Below, one piece after another: positions 46,233 to 55,754 of a DNA stretch of 64,000 nt. A model generated the notes under the pieces. It saw only the letters and a list, made by a program, of their open reading frames with translations. It searched no databases and was not told the origin of the DNA. Position 1 is the first letter of the stretch; each line of letters opens with the position of its first letter. The position numbers and the translations under genes are program-made. Origin of the DNA: Blastopirellula marina (lineage in GTDB: Bacteria; Planctomycetota; Planctomycetia; Pirellulales; Pirellulaceae). Location of the stretch: the NCBI RefSeq assembly GCF_002967715.1, contig NZ_PUIA01000094.1, positions 124,001 through 188,000 on the forward strand, given 5' to 3'.

Positions 46233-46264
46233 CGGCCAAGCCAACACAAGGGATGGCTTGGCCG
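46233..46264 (-). promoter_or_regulatory. Long perfect hairpin in tadC-downstream spacer
   Basis: CGGCCAAGCCA (46233-46243) and TGGCTTGGCCG (46254-46264) form an 11-bp perfect stem with a 10-nt loop. There is no T run, so it is more likely an mRNA processing, stabilising or attenuation element than a terminator. Confidence 0.6.
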
Positions 46265-46299
46265 ATACGACGCGTAGAATCGTTAAACTCTACTTAGGC

Positions 46300-47271
46300 C
46301 TACGAGTTAGCCGCCATCATTGGCAGCATCTCTCGAATCACCGTGATCGCGGCCGGGCCGACCAACACGACAAAGATGCCAGGGAAGATGAAGAACACCA
46401 GCGGGAAGATCATCTTCACCGCAGTCTTGGCAGCCTTTTCTTCAGCGATTTGGCGACGACGGGTTCGCATGGCATCGCTCTGCACGCGAAGTGCTTGGGC
46501 GATACTCGAACCGAACTTATCCGCCTGAATCAGAATCGCAGCGAGCGAGCGAAGATCTTCCACACCGGTTCGTGCACCCAGTTCATGCAGCACATCGACG
46601 CGAGCGCGCCCCATCTGCAACTGGAAGTTACACATGCCGAACTCTTCAGCGATCACACGGTAGGTTTTTTTCATTTCCTCGGCAACACGACGCATGGCCT
46701 GATCGAGACCGAGACCGGCCTCAACACAAACGACCATCAAGTCGAGGGCGTCGGGAAGACCGCGGAAGATCTGCTCTTTACGGGTCTTGCCGAGATACCA
46801 CAATCCGAGTTCTGGCAGATAGAAGAAGAAGCCGAGAACGATGGCCGCCTTCAAAATGCCGAATAACGAGAAATCTCCCAGGACGAAGAATGTACCACCA
46901 CCCAGGACAAGGCCGGCGATCAATCCGGCAAACTTCAAGCCCAAGAAGGTAGTCGGCGCAGCTTCGCTCCGAAAACCTGCATGCGAAAGCTTGTCCTTCA
47001 GCTTCAATGCGTCTTTTTGGTTGGTTGGCTGCAAAGGCTTGGCCAAGGAAGGAGTGGCCTTCTCCAGCACTTTGCCCAAAGCAGTTCCCTTAGAGCCCTT
47101 CTCGCCATTGCGTCCACCGCGCTGGTAAGGGTCTTTCAACCCATCCAGTCGATCTTCCGCACGGCTTTTGTCCTTCAGCAACATATCCGCGAGGAAATAG
47201 ATGCCTGCGGCGAACAAGCCGAATACGCTTACCGCAATGATCAGAACGCCATTGGTACCGGAATCAAACAT
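46300..47271 (-). CDS. tadC: Tad pilus inner-membrane platform protein TadC
   Basis: The 323-residue type II secretion F-type platform protein has an N-terminal TM (about 8-30), two central TMs (about 107-150), the conserved T2SSF stretch (LPDALDLMVVCVEAGLGLDQAM, then RSLAAILIQADKFGSSIAQALRVQS) and a C-terminal TM (about 288-312). TadC pairs with TadB to form the inner-membrane platform turned by the CpaF ATPase. tadB lies 7 bp upstream, so the two are coupled. The final residues (MAANS) end at a stop just before the 46233 hairpin. Confidence 0.93.
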   Translation of the reverse strand: MFDSGTNGVLIIAVSVFGLFAAGIYFLADMLLKDKSRAEDRLDGLKDPYQRGGRNGEKGSKGTALGKVLEKATPSLAKPLQPTNQKDALKLKDKLSHAGFRSEAAPTTFLGLKFAGLIAGLVLGGGTFFVLGDFSLFGILKAAIVLGFFFYLPELGLWYLGKTRKEQIFRGLPDALDLMVVCVEAGLGLDQAMRRVAEEMKKTYRVIAEEFGMCNFQLQMGRARVDVLHELGARTGVEDLRSLAAILIQADKFGSSIAQALRVQSDAMRTRRRQIAEEKAAKTAVKMIFPLVFFIFPGIFVVLVGPAAITVIREMLPMMAANS

Positions 47272-47278
47272 GGCTTGG

Positions 47279-48247
47279 TTACACCTTGATATCGATAATC
47301 TTTTGAATCACCCAGGCACCGATCAATTGCATGACGATGGCACCGGCCAACATTTTTTGACCCAGGGGATCGGTAAACAGTGTCATCACGTACGTTGGGT
47401 TCAAGTACCACATCACGATGAACAGTGCCGGTGGCATACCCAACAGAACGATACCGGAGATACGACCTTCACCGGTGAGGGCCTGAATTTGCCCGAATAA
47501 TTCCATACGCTGACGAACGAGCCGGCCGATCTTGTCGAGAATTTCAGCCAGGTCACCACCCGTCTGACGCTGCAGAATAACGGCCGTCCCGAAGAACTTA
47601 AGGTCGAGGTTCGGAACGCGTTCGGTCATATCAACGATGGCCTCTTCCAACGGCACACCGAGGTTTTGCGATTCAAATACCTTGCGAAACTCGCTGCCAA
47701 TCGGGTCGAGCATTTCTTCGCTCACCAGATGAAAACCAGCACCGAGACTATGTCCGGCACGCAAAGCACGAGCGATCAGTTCCAAGGCATCGGGCAGTTG
47801 GTTGCCGAACTTGGCGAGGCGTTTGTTCCGCTGAAACCAAATGTAGCCAAAGGGCATGATGCCTAAGATGACAGCCAGGATTGGGCCGATATAGAAAGGC
47901 AATCCCAACAGGAACGGTACCACGGCACCGGCACCGGCCAACCCTGCGGTCAGCAGGATAAAGTTGGAAACCGAAGTTTCCATGGCGGCCTGGTCAAGGA
48001 ACAGTCGTAGGTTGAAGTACCTGGCAATGAACTCTTCCAAGGCACCATCGTTGCCGTCGGAGAGTCGGGTGATGCCGCCTTTCTGCTCACCCTTGCCTCC
48101 TTCACCATTGGCCTTTCCTTTACCGGTTAATATTTCGAGGCGACTCTCGATCTCAGGGTTGGCGTCCCCTCGAAACAGAATCGCTACGGCACCCACTAGC
48201 GTGGCTACACCTACGAAAACCGTAATAAGAACTACTAGCGTCAACAT
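47279..48247 (-). CDS. tadB: Tad pilus inner-membrane platform protein TadB
   Basis: The 322-residue T2SSF-family protein has an N-terminal TM (about 1-24), a central TM pair (about 98-140), the F-domain core (LPDALELIARALRAGHSLGAGF; AVILQRQTGGDLAEILDKIG) and a C-terminal TM (about 270-310). It has the same topology as TadC. It is 27 bp behind the CpaF ATPase gene and 7 bp ahead of tadC. The Gly/Lys-rich stretch near 40-60 (GKGKANGEGGKGEQKGG) is an extra flexible loop. Confidence 0.93.
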   Translation of the reverse strand: MLTLVVLITVFVGVATLVGAVAILFRGDANPEIESRLEILTGKGKANGEGGKGEQKGGITRLSDGNDGALEEFIARYFNLRLFLDQAAMETSVSNFILLTAGLAGAGAVVPFLLGLPFYIGPILAVILGIMPFGYIWFQRNKRLAKFGNQLPDALELIARALRAGHSLGAGFHLVSEEMLDPIGSEFRKVFESQNLGVPLEEAIVDMTERVPNLDLKFFGTAVILQRQTGGDLAEILDKIGRLVRQRMELFGQIQALTGEGRISGIVLLGMPPALFIVMWYLNPTYVMTLFTDPLGQKMLAGAIVMQLIGAWVIQKIIDIKV

Positions 48248-48274
48248 GATCGCTTCTCTAATTCAGTAACGGGG

Positions 48275-49594
48275 TTAGTCTTCGAGCATCATACGTTCAC
48301 GGAAGGCACTGGCCGGCAAGCGAACGCCCGCCGATTCAAGACGATCCATGAAGTTGGGACGAACGCCGGTCGAAATGAAGCGACCACGTGCGCGGCCTGT
48401 CTCATCAATACCGGATTGCTCGTAACGATAAATGTCTTGCATGACGACCGTTTCCTGCTCCATGCCGATCACTTCGGTGATGTGGGTTACGCGTCGCGGA
48501 CCACCTTGCAAACGGTTGGCCTGAATGATCAGGTCGACGGCGCTGGCGATCTGCTGACGCATTGCTTTGATTGGTAGTTCAAAGCCTGACATCGAAATGA
48601 GCGTTTCAATACGGGCAATCGCGTCACGCGGTGTATTGGAGTGAATCGTGGTCATCGAACCTTCGTGACCCGTATTCATGGCCTGTAGCATGTCGAGCGT
48701 TTCGGCACCACGACACTCACCAATGATGATTCGTTCAGGACGCATACGCAGGGCGTTTTTCACCAGGTCGGTCGCGGTAACGCCGCCCTTTCCCTCGACG
48801 TTCGGCGGGCGGGTTTCCAGCCGCACGACGTGCTCCTGCTGCAGCTGAAGTTCCGCTGCGTCTTCAATCGTCACGATACGCTCGGCACCGCTAATGAAGC
48901 TGGAAAGCGTGTTCAGCAGCGTCGTCTTACCAGAACCGGTACCACCGGAAATAATGATATTCAGGCGAGCCTTGATGGCCCCTTCCAACAGCATCACCAT
49001 TTCAGGCGTAAATGCTTTGTAGTTCAGCAGGTCTTCCAACTTCAGCGGGTTGGAACCGAACCGACGAATAGAAACCGCCGCTCCATCAAGGGCAAGCGGC
49101 GGAATGATTGCGTTGAAACGCGATCCGTCGGGGAGACGCGCGTCGACCATCGGGCAGGTTTCGTCGACGCGCCGGCCTACCTTCGATACGATACGGTCAA
49201 TGATTTGCAGAAGGTGTTCGTTATCGCGAAACTTGACACTGCTCAGTTCGAGCTTGCCACCCTTTTCGCAGTAGATCTGGTGTGGACCGTTGATCAGAAT
49301 ATCGCTGATCCCATGATCCTTCAGCAAAAGCTCTAGCGGGCCCAGACCAAACGTTTCGTCGAGAACCTCTTCGATCAGGCGTTCGCGTTCGGTGCGATTG
49401 AGCAGGGTCTCTTCGGTATCGCACAGGTGTTCAACCACCAGGCGAATCTCTCGTCGGAGGACCTCCCCTTCCAACTCGCCGATCTTCGAAAGATCGAGCT
49501 TATCCACAAGCTTCCCATGGATCTTACGCTTGAGGTTTTCGAATTCTGCTTGTTTCGAGTTCGATGCTTTAGGATCCGTTGCCGCTGATCGCAT
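48275..49594 (-). CDS. cpaF: Tad pilus assembly ATPase CpaF/TadA
   Basis: The 439-residue VirB11/GspE-family ATPase drives Flp pilus assembly. An N-terminal helical domain (about 15-90) precedes the conserved [13 protein letters not shown] block. The nucleotide-binding site is intact: Walker [11 protein letters not shown] (216-225), the Asp box [13 protein letters not shown], Walker [12 protein letters not shown] and the His box [15 protein letters not shown]. The ATG at 49594 has AAGGA about 8 bp upstream. A 316-bp gap separates it from the upstream cpaE, so it may have its own promoter. TadB and TadC follow directly. Confidence 0.96.
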   Translation of the reverse strand: MRSAATDPKASNSKQAEFENLKRKIHGKLVDKLDLSKIGELEGEVLRREIRLVVEHLCDTEETLLNRTERERLIEEVLDETFGLGPLELLLKDHGISDILINGPHQIYCEKGGKLELSSVKFRDNEHLLQIIDRIVSKVGRRVDETCPMVDARLPDGSRFNAIIPPLALDGAAVSIRRFGSNPLKLEDLLNYKAFTPEMVMLLEGAIKARLNIIISGGTGSGKTTLLNTLSSFISGAERIVTIEDAAELQLQQEHVVRLETRPPNVEGKGGVTATDLVKNALRMRPERIIIGECRGAETLDMLQAMNTGHEGSMTTIHSNTPRDAIARIETLISMSGFELPIKAMRQQIASAVDLIIQANRLQGGPRRVTHITEVIGMEQETVVMQDIYRYEQSGIDETGRARGRFISTGVRPNFMDRLESAGVRLPASAFRERMMLED

Positions 49595-49910
49595 GATCCG
49601 ATTCCTTCGTCTTCTGAAATGCTGCCAAGGACGCTCTTACCGCTTTGTCGCGTCTCCTGTTGCCGTAGTCAGCCGAAGGGAACTATCGAGACGATTGCTT
49701 CATTTCAATCATCGATCGATAGACGGAGCTACCCAAAAGGAGACAAGGGCCGTTCCAGGCGAATGCCAGGCTACGGTCCCTGAAAACATAGCTCACGTAA
49801 AGTTGCGCGAGAGGAAGGAAGTTGCGAAATTGGCAAACCGCAAGGGATGTGCGGTCGCTATAACCTTCGCGGATTGCAAGAGATAATCCACGCTTGTTGA
49901 TGCAGCGATC
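49595..49910 (-). other. Gap between cpaE and cpaF with a hairpin
   Basis: 316 bp without a gene. A stem-loop at 49747-49780 (GGGCCGT against ACGGTCCC with one bulge, plus an inner GGC/GCC hairpin) is followed on the minus strand by TTGTCTCCTTTT and may reduce read-through from cpaE. A fresh promoter for cpaF may lie below it, but I did not resolve one. Confidence 0.45.
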
Positions 49911-51158
49911 TTAATCGGCTGCCTGGGCTTCCGATTCTTCTGGCTTTGCGGTCTTTTCCCCCTTCGAAGAGAGGAAACCGAACCATCGGCCAATGCCGGA
50001 CTTTCCACCGGAATTCTTTTTCGAAGCATCGCCAGAGAGCGACTCGGCCAATCCGACCAGTGCCTGGGTGATACCCGCGCGAGGAGCCTGTTCGATCAGC
50101 GGTACGCCATTGTTGCGAACCTCGACCATCACGCGGTACTCGTTAGGAATCTGCCAGTAGATTTCGCTGCCGATCGTTTCCTGCGCCTTCTTCAGGCTGA
50201 TTTCACCGTTGTCCAAACCGACACGATTGACGATGACGCGTGTCTTTTCCTTCAGCCCGTCAATCTCGCTGAAGCTCATCATCAGACGAACCACGTTTCG
50301 CAAGCACGGCAGGTCCAACTGAATGGTCATCAGATTGATATTCGCTTCCTGCATCGCGACGATGTCGAGCGAAGAGTACGACTTCGAGGTATCAATGATC
50401 AAATGCGTGAAGGTCGCCTTCATCAGGCCGATCACGCGAGACAGGTCATCCGGGCTGATTGGGGCTTCTTCCTGCAACTGCACCGGACGTGGCAGCAGAT
50501 AAAGGCCACTGCTGTGACGCGTCAGCGAACGCTTCAGCAGGTTAAAGTCGAGACGCTTAATGTTTTGTGCAACGTCCAACAGCGTGTAATCAGGAATGGT
50601 GTCCAGGAAGACATCGCTATCCCCCAGTGCCAGATCGAGGTCAATCAGGGCGACGTTGTTGCCCTCTTGCGCGGCCAGGATGCATCCCAGATTGACGGCC
50701 ATGCTGGTCGAACCAACGCCGCCGGTTGCACCACAGACTGTGATCACCTTACATCCGCGCGACTTGGTATCCCCTTTGCCGAACCGATGATGGCCGATTC
50801 GTTCCAGGGCACTAACCAGATCTTCAATGTCCAGCGGCTGCGTGAGGAACTCTTTTGCACCGGCACGCATCGCTTTGAGAATCAACTGGCCATCGCTGGA
50901 ACCACTGATAACCAGGATGCTGCACTCCGGCGTGTTTTCGTGCACTTCACGAATCAAACGGATGGCTTTTTCGGGATCGGAATCGATCGCCACAATGCCG
51001 ATGTCAGGATTGGTTTGGCCGACGACGTCGGCGAAGAATTCGTAACGCGAGCATTCGGCTTCCAGCCAAACGATGTCCATACCCAGAAGTGTCGATTTTA
51101 ACGATTCTCGCGATGAGTCCTTCGGATCGACAAGGGCGACTCGTAATACATTGCTCAT
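49911..51158 (-). CDS. cpaE: CpaE/TadZ-like pilus localisation ATPase with receiver-like domain
   Basis: The 415-residue protein has an N-terminal pseudo-receiver (about 5-122; VALVDPKDSSRESL, IGIVAIDSD and ISGSSDGQLILKAM) and a C-terminal MinD/ParA-type ATPase. The Walker A is deviant: GATGGVGSTS (143-152), where both lysines of the canonical KGGxGKT are absent. NVALIDLDLALGD (switch-I/Walker A'-like) and LIIDTSKS are kept. TadZ/CpaE proteins set the cellular place of the pilus machine. The missing lysines suggest weak or absent ATP hydrolysis. The tail is disordered (Ser/Lys/Glu). Confidence 0.9.
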   Translation of the reverse strand: MSNVLRVALVDPKDSSRESLKSTLLGMDIVWLEAECSRYEFFADVVGQTNPDIGIVAIDSDPEKAIRLIREVHENTPECSILVISGSSDGQLILKAMRAGAKEFLTQPLDIEDLVSALERIGHHRFGKGDTKSRGCKVITVCGATGGVGSTSMAVNLGCILAAQEGNNVALIDLDLALGDSDVFLDTIPDYTLLDVAQNIKRLDFNLLKRSLTRHSSGLYLLPRPVQLQEEAPISPDDLSRVIGLMKATFTHLIIDTSKSYSSLDIVAMQEANINLMTIQLDLPCLRNVVRLMMSFSEIDGLKEKTRVIVNRVGLDNGEISLKKAQETIGSEIYWQIPNEYRVMVEVRNNGVPLIEQAPRAGITQALVGLAESLSGDASKKNSGGKSGIGRWFGFLSSKGEKTAKPEESEAQAAD

Positions 51159-51201
51159 AGCGACACGTACTTTCCTGACTCGACACTAACTAGATACGAA
51201 A

Positions 51202-51232
51202 AGAATTCCCTCAATGGGTTTGAGGGAATTCT
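51202..51232 (-). terminator. Intercistronic terminator-like hairpin after cpaC
   Basis: AGAATTCCCTCA (51202-51213) and TGAGGGAATTCT (51221-51232) form a perfect 12-bp stem with a 7-nt loop. The minus-strand transcript then reads TTTTCG. The short T run predicts partial termination between cpaC and cpaE. Confidence 0.7.
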
Positions 51233-51255
51233 AGTACGCAAATTGTGCGAACGTG

Positions 51256-52896
51256 TTAAAAATTGAGCGTATCGTAGCCCGACGGACCGATCATCGAGGG
51301 CATTGGTCCCGATGGTTGAACCGGTACTGACGATTGACCGGAAGATGGCCGTACGCCAGGGTTAGCTTGGATCGATACCGGAGTCGTTCGTCGTCCCGAC
51401 GGAGTGTGTACACCTCGCATCTGGGTATTCGTCTCGAACTGCGGTGCCCGGGCTGAAGTTGGCGAAGGAACTTCCATCAGCGGAGTACCTTGCTCGATCA
51501 GCTCCCCTTCGATCACAGATGGACCCGATGGGCCGATCATGCCGGTTTCGTAGCTCCCAGGACCACAGTTGGGAACTTCCATGTAACCTCGCCAGTACAG
51601 CTCGGTGTCGTTGAGCGGACCACTCGAAGTGCCAGGAAGTGCACAAGGTTCTTCGCCTGGATTCAGCGGACCGACCAGTTCTGGAGTCACAATGATCAGC
51701 AGTTCCACTTCGTTACGACGATCTTGCACGCGGCGGAAAGCAGCACCGGCCCAAGGGATGTCAGCCAGGTAAGGAATACCACGGTTCGAGGTTTCGATCT
51801 TTTCCTGGATCAAACCAGCCAGGGCGAACGTTTGACCGGCCTTCATTTCGACAGCCGTGTCGACCCAGCGAGTACGGAAACCAGGCGTTCCATCGACAGC
51901 CAGGCTGGAGTCGACTTCGCTAACCAGTGGACGCACTTCCAGGCGTATATTGCCGTTGCCCAGGACGATTGGAACCACGTCGACGCGAGTACCAAATTCC
52001 TTGAACTCGATCGAGGTAGTACCCAGACCGGAAGCAACTTGAATCGGCACTTCACCACCAGACAGGAAGCTGGCCGGACGACCGCTCATAGCGTTGATAG
52101 TCGGCTCGGAGAGCAACTTGGCCAGGTTGTTCTGACGCAAAGCTTCCACGAAACCGAAGAACGAACTGTTGTTGCCGATGACGCCAAACGTGACCGTCTC
52201 AGCACCGGCGGTTGTGACCGAGCCACCACCCTGAGCGACGCTCGAGATAATACCGCTGACGCTTTGGATGATGTAATCGTTTCCGCTCACAGCAGCCCAG
52301 TCGAAGCCCATCGTTCGCAGCTTGGTTCGCGAAACTTCGTAAACTTTGACCTTCAGCATTACCTGCTGAACACCGCCCACGGTGATATTGTTGATCACTT
52401 TCGGGTAATAGTCTTCAGCCATCAGCACGATGCGGTTGATGGCATCAGGGCGATCGACGAAGCCTGAGAGCACCACGCTGCTGGCCAGGGGACGAACCTT
52501 GATCGAAGCGTTCGGAAATTCACTTTCCAGAAGCATCTGCAGTTCGCGGCCGTCACCGATGACGACGACGTCGACGGTGAAGATGGTGCCGTCTTCGGCC
52601 CAGAGGTTCACTTGCGTGACACCGGGCTTCAGGGCCGAAACCTGAATCTTGTTCGGCGACAGTGGAGTCAACCGAATCAGATCTGGGTTGTTGACCTGTG
52701 CCTTGGGGATCTTCTCATCCAAGGTAAAGATGCGGCTGGAGTTCACAATCATCTCCAACCGCTGGTTAGGATTGGCGACCTGAAAGTTGACGCCGGGGGC
52801 CTCGTTTTGAGCCTGAACGCTTCCGCAAACTGCGGACAGCATCATCAAGGCTGCAGTCGTGACAAGTTGTCGCGCGAAGCGGTACTTGGTAATCAT
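51256..52896 (-). CDS. cpaC: Tad/Flp pilus outer-membrane secretin CpaC/RcpA
   Basis: The 546-residue protein has a signal peptide (1-29, SVQAQNE). An N-terminal pilus-associated domain follows (about 40-110, LEMIVNSSRIFTLDEKIPKAQV), then a BON-like segment (about 113-165) and the secretin core from about 175 to 405 (GGVQQVMLKVKVYEVSRTKL; LLSEPTINAMSGRPASFLSGGEVPI; LVSEVDSSLAV and the closing VELLIIVTPELVGP). The Pro/Ser-rich C-terminal 130 residues are planctomycete-style and likely disordered. It forms the pore through which the Flp pilus leaves. It follows cpaB by 60 bp. Confidence 0.95.
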   Translation of the reverse strand: MITKYRFARQLVTTAALMMLSAVCGSVQAQNEAPGVNFQVANPNQRLEMIVNSSRIFTLDEKIPKAQVNNPDLIRLTPLSPNKIQVSALKPGVTQVNLWAEDGTIFTVDVVVIGDGRELQMLLESEFPNASIKVRPLASSVVLSGFVDRPDAINRIVLMAEDYYPKVINNITVGGVQQVMLKVKVYEVSRTKLRTMGFDWAAVSGNDYIIQSVSGIISSVAQGGGSVTTAGAETVTFGVIGNNSSFFGFVEALRQNNLAKLLSEPTINAMSGRPASFLSGGEVPIQVASGLGTTSIEFKEFGTRVDVVPIVLGNGNIRLEVRPLVSEVDSSLAVDGTPGFRTRWVDTAVEMKAGQTFALAGLIQEKIETSNRGIPYLADIPWAGAAFRRVQDRRNEVELLIIVTPELVGPLNPGEEPCALPGTSSGPLNDTELYWRGYMEVPNCGPGSYETGMIGPSGPSVIEGELIEQGTPLMEVPSPTSARAPQFETNTQMRGVHTPSGRRTTPVSIQANPGVRPSSGQSSVPVQPSGPMPSMIGPSGYDTLNF

Positions 52897-52956
52897 CCGT
52901 GATCTTCCTTGCGCCGAAATTACGATTTCCCAATCCGTGGAAAAATCTGGACGTGT

Positions 52957-54141
52957 TTAGGCGTCGTCCGGTCCAAAGTCTGTGTCTGACTCCGCTGGCA
53001 TGGAGTCGCTGTCATTATCGCTGGGCTTCATATCCACGCCGTCGGCGGAACCGTTGTCCGCAGGCTGCGATGGTTGACCGACCGAGCCTGGTGGCAAGGT
53101 CGGCAGGGGTGCTGGCATCGAGGTTCGCATCGTGCTGGCCCGGCTCGCGGAGGAGCCTGGGCTCACTTCCGTCGGAAGTTCTTCATCCTGGCCGAACTCA
53201 AAACGACGCACGCCATCCGGGCTGAGCAAATCCATTGTCCATTCCGGTTCCTGCGGAGCCGGCATGGCACCAACAGTTGGCGAAGTGAGAGCAGCTTGCG
53301 AGTTCTTCAGGAAATCGAGGAAACCACCGCCCGAAGGCTTCTTGTCTTGGGCCACAGCCGGTTCGGCTGGCTTGTTTTCATCCATGCCTGGGTCGGCGTT
53401 CTCGGTAATGCCCAGCAGTTCCGAAATCGTTGCATCGTCGGTCGTGCCGGCTTCGTCGTCACCGCTTTCATCTGGCGGACGCAACGACAAGCTCAGGCTC
53501 CCCAATCGCGAGGCAAGCACGAGGATCTCGACTTGCTTCGGGGTCACCAACAACGAGACCGTCTTGGCGGCAATCGAGTTGCCTTGCGAATCGGTTTCGC
53601 GATGAATTTGTTCGTTCACAGCAAACACCCGGCAGTTCGTCAGAATCGTGCGAGTCATTTGCTTCTTTTGGCTGCGGTTGTTCTGGTTCATCACTTGCAG
53701 GTAAACCAGAACGTCAACGCGGTCACCGGGCAGAATCAAACCGGAAGCCGAGCTTTCGGCGGTTACGCGAACCGAGTGAACGCGATACCCTTTAGGAATC
53801 AGCTTGGAGGCACCTTGGTCTTCGTCCGAGCCGAAGAGCTTGCCTTCCAAAATGACTTCGCCGGCGAACAGACGCGAACGAGGACGACGTTCTTCGACGT
53901 TTTCCAGTTCACGAATCGCGCCTTCTGGAATCTTATCTGCTGGCCATGGTTCCAGCTTGATCATCTCTGGCTTGATCTGCTCGTTGATGTCGATGTCCTC
54001 AAGCGCGACGAAGATGTTCTCCATTTCGACCTGAGGTACCGGCTGAGCCGTTTGCTGTTCGAGCACCTGGCTGATGCCAATCGAGGCAACCAGCCCGCAC
54101 CCGAGTGCGATGATGATCAGAATTAGTGATTTAGGACGCAT
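52957..54141 (-). CDS. cpaB: Tad pilus assembly protein CpaB/RcpC
   Basis: The 394-residue protein has an N-terminal TM (5-25), a SAF domain (about 40-115: NIFVALEDIDINEQIKPEMI, FAGEVILEGKLFG) and the RcpC domain (about 115-225: RVHSVRVTAESSASGLILPGDRVDVLVYL; KTVSLLVTPKQVEILVLAS). The last 170 residues are acidic and low complexity (Pro, Ser, Asp). CpaB is a periplasmic partner of the secretin. Its ATG has AAGGAA about 6 bp upstream. It leads a two-gene block with cpaC. Confidence 0.93.
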   Translation of the reverse strand: MRPKSLILIIIALGCGLVASIGISQVLEQQTAQPVPQVEMENIFVALEDIDINEQIKPEMIKLEPWPADKIPEGAIRELENVEERRPRSRLFAGEVILEGKLFGSDEDQGASKLIPKGYRVHSVRVTAESSASGLILPGDRVDVLVYLQVMNQNNRSQKKQMTRTILTNCRVFAVNEQIHRETDSQGNSIAAKTVSLLVTPKQVEILVLASRLGSLSLSLRPPDESGDDEAGTTDDATISELLGITENADPGMDENKPAEPAVAQDKKPSGGGFLDFLKNSQAALTSPTVGAMPAPQEPEWTMDLLSPDGVRRFEFGQDEELPTEVSPGSSASRASTMRTSMPAPLPTLPPGSVGQPSQPADNGSADGVDMKPSDNDSDSMPAESDTDFGPDDA

Positions 54142-54330
54142 GTGCTTTTCCTTAGTTCAGCTAGCCTCCCTGCGGGTGATTCTGCTAGCTCCTCAAGCCC
54201 CTGTGATCGCGGTTGCGATGTAGGGGGTTTCATCGGGACTCTGCGTTCAGAAGGTCACAAGTAACGTTCTGAGTCGGACGATCAATGCGTTTAGCAATTC
54301 CCGAACAATCGGAATAAATTGCATCAACGA

Positions 54331-54849
54331 TCATTTAACCGTTTCTCTACGCATTGAGGTCTTTGCTTCCAACGTTGTCGATCCCAGGTACATGGGAGAC
54401 GGTAACCAACTGACCTCGGCGAAGGGAATTTGTACGGTAACAGTCACGGCCCCGCCAAACCCAGCATTCTCAGGTGGGTCGGGAGAAACAATGACGTCGG
54501 CAGCACCACTATCAACCGCTGCCGAATCCAGGAATTCATTTACCGCCGAGATAACCCCGGAGGTAGTCGCTCCGTCTAAGACAGCTCGTCGAGCACCTTC
54601 GCGAGAAGCGTTGGTAATCACTTGCTGCACCATCACCATGCGACCGTACTCGATCATTCCGAAAATCAGCAGGAAGAATAGCGGAGCCACAATGGCAAAC
54701 TCCACTACCGCCGCCCCTGATCGTTTCAATCGGAATAATCGGCATGCCTTATCAAGACCGAAATGTCGAGGACGCAAAGTCCCATTCATTTCGCCTACAT
54801 TAACAGTTTCGGTTGCGCAGTCTGTGCATGCAGCAGGTGTCAGGCTCAT
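54331..54849 (-). CDS. tadE: TadE-family pseudopilin
   Basis: The 172-residue protein has a prepilin-type segment at about 45-70 (SGAAVVEFAIVAPLFFLLIF): a Gly cleavage site with Glu at +5 and a hydrophobic stretch. The conserved EYGRMVMVQQVITNASREGAR of TadE follows, then a beta-rich C-terminus. It should be cleaved by the prepilin peptidase encoded just upstream, whose stop overlaps this start (ATGA). The roughly 45 residues before the cleavage site are longer than usual; an internal ATG at 54792 is an alternative start. Confidence 0.88.
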   Translation of the reverse strand: MSLTPAACTDCATETVNVGEMNGTLRPRHFGLDKACRLFRLKRSGAAVVEFAIVAPLFFLLIFGMIEYGRMVMVQQVITNASREGARRAVLDGATTSGVISAVNEFLDSAAVDSGAADVIVSPDPPENAGFGGAVTVTVQIPFAEVSWLPSPMYLGSTTLEAKTSMRRETVK

Positions 54850-55412
54850 ACAAGCAGTCCCATCCAGAGGAAGTAACCAATGGTTCCGATCGCGATCGGA
54901 ATACCGTAAGGGAGCAGCAGCATGGTTGGCTTACGCTCTGCTGCGATGCTCGAAAGCTGGTTGGGATCACGAATGGTCATGATCTCGTTCAGGATGATTC
55001 GAGCGTTGTTCGAGTGCTTCTTCCAGGCCTTGCGAACGGCAACCATACCGACTGCCAGAACCGCACCGACAATCGCCGAGATGCAGAAGGCATAGAAGGT
55101 GTGCGTACCGTGCATCCAGGCTCCGACGCCAGCCAAAAGCTTCACGTCGCCGGCACCCATGCCGCCGATCGAGTAGGCCGGAAGTAGTAGTAGCAGGCCA
55201 ACAACCGTGCCTAGCAAACTCCAGCCCAGTCCTTCCAACCCGAATGCACAAAAGCTGTAGACCCAGCCGCTGGCAACAAAGGGGAAGGTGATCCAATTGG
55301 GGACCTTCAATTCAAAACCGTCGATGACAGCGGCCAGAATCAAGGTAAACGTAACGACCCAGACGGGCCAATTGTGTGCGATTGCTTCCGCCAAGCTTAC
55401 AAAAAGATCCAT
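54846..55412 (-). CDS. cpaA: Prepilin peptidase CpaA/TadV (A24 family)
   Basis: The 188-residue membrane protease has the two active aspartates: AAVIDGFELKVPNWI (about 28-42) and GGMGAGDVKLLAGVGAW (about 83-99, the GxGD motif). Five to six TM segments are visible. It removes the leader of Flp and TadE. The length matches the short TadV type lacking the N-methylase part. AGGAG lies about 6 bp before the ATG at 55412. It overlaps tadE by 4 bp, and lies downstream of two terminators that follow flp. Confidence 0.93.
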   Translation of the reverse strand: MDLFVSLAEAIAHNWPVWVVTFTLILAAVIDGFELKVPNWITFPFVASGWVYSFCAFGLEGLGWSLLGTVVGLLLLLPAYSIGGMGAGDVKLLAGVGAWMHGTHTFYAFCISAIVGAVLAVGMVAVRKAWKKHSNNARIILNEIMTIRDPNQLSSIAAERKPTMLLLPYGIPIAIGTIGYFLWMGLLV

Positions 55413-55651
55413 GACTTTCTCCTCACCTCGCGCGTCTTATGCGAGGCCGACCACTAAATGCGCAAATTAAGGGATACCACGACTTGTTTCCGGCAGCACT
55501 GCCAGCAGGCTCCGGCACAAAACAGTAGCTCACCCTGGCAGCCATGAAGCCACTAAGGTCCGTTTTTTCGCCGATTTCTGCCTGTCCGGAATAGGTTTCC
55601 GCAGCGCGGTATTCGTTGTTCCCGCTAAAACCGATCTAACCCGAAAAAGAG

Positions 55652-55694
55652 AAAAGCCCCGCTGGTCCCCGTGATAGGGTGCCCCGGGGCTTTT
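55652..55694 (-). terminator. Second terminator after flp
   Basis: AAAAGCCCC (55652-55660) and GGGGCTTTT (55686-55694) flank a C/G-rich loop. The minus-strand transcript continues with TTTTCTCTTTTT. With the hairpin at 55713 it forms a tandem terminator that should isolate flp from cpaA-tadE. Confidence 0.8.
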
Positions 55695-55708
55695 CAAGTA
55701 CTTCATGA

Positions 55709-55738
55709 AAAAACGCGTGAGCCGTAAGGCACACGCGT
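55709..55738 (-). terminator. First terminator after flp
   Basis: ACGCGTG (55713-55719) and CACGCGT (55732-55738) form a 7-bp GC-rich stem with a 12-nt loop. In the minus direction it runs into TTTTTT, 17 nt after the flp stop. Confidence 0.8.
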
Positions 55739-55754
55739 CGTTTGGTTAGGCGGC

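Noticed and set aside
51490-52467. 325-codon plus-strand open frame
   Set aside because: Shadow of the cpaC secretin, with no start signal and no recognisable domain.
53074-54126. 350-codon plus-strand open frame
   Set aside because: Shadow of cpaB. The minus strand has the SAF/RcpC domains and a good ribosome binding site.
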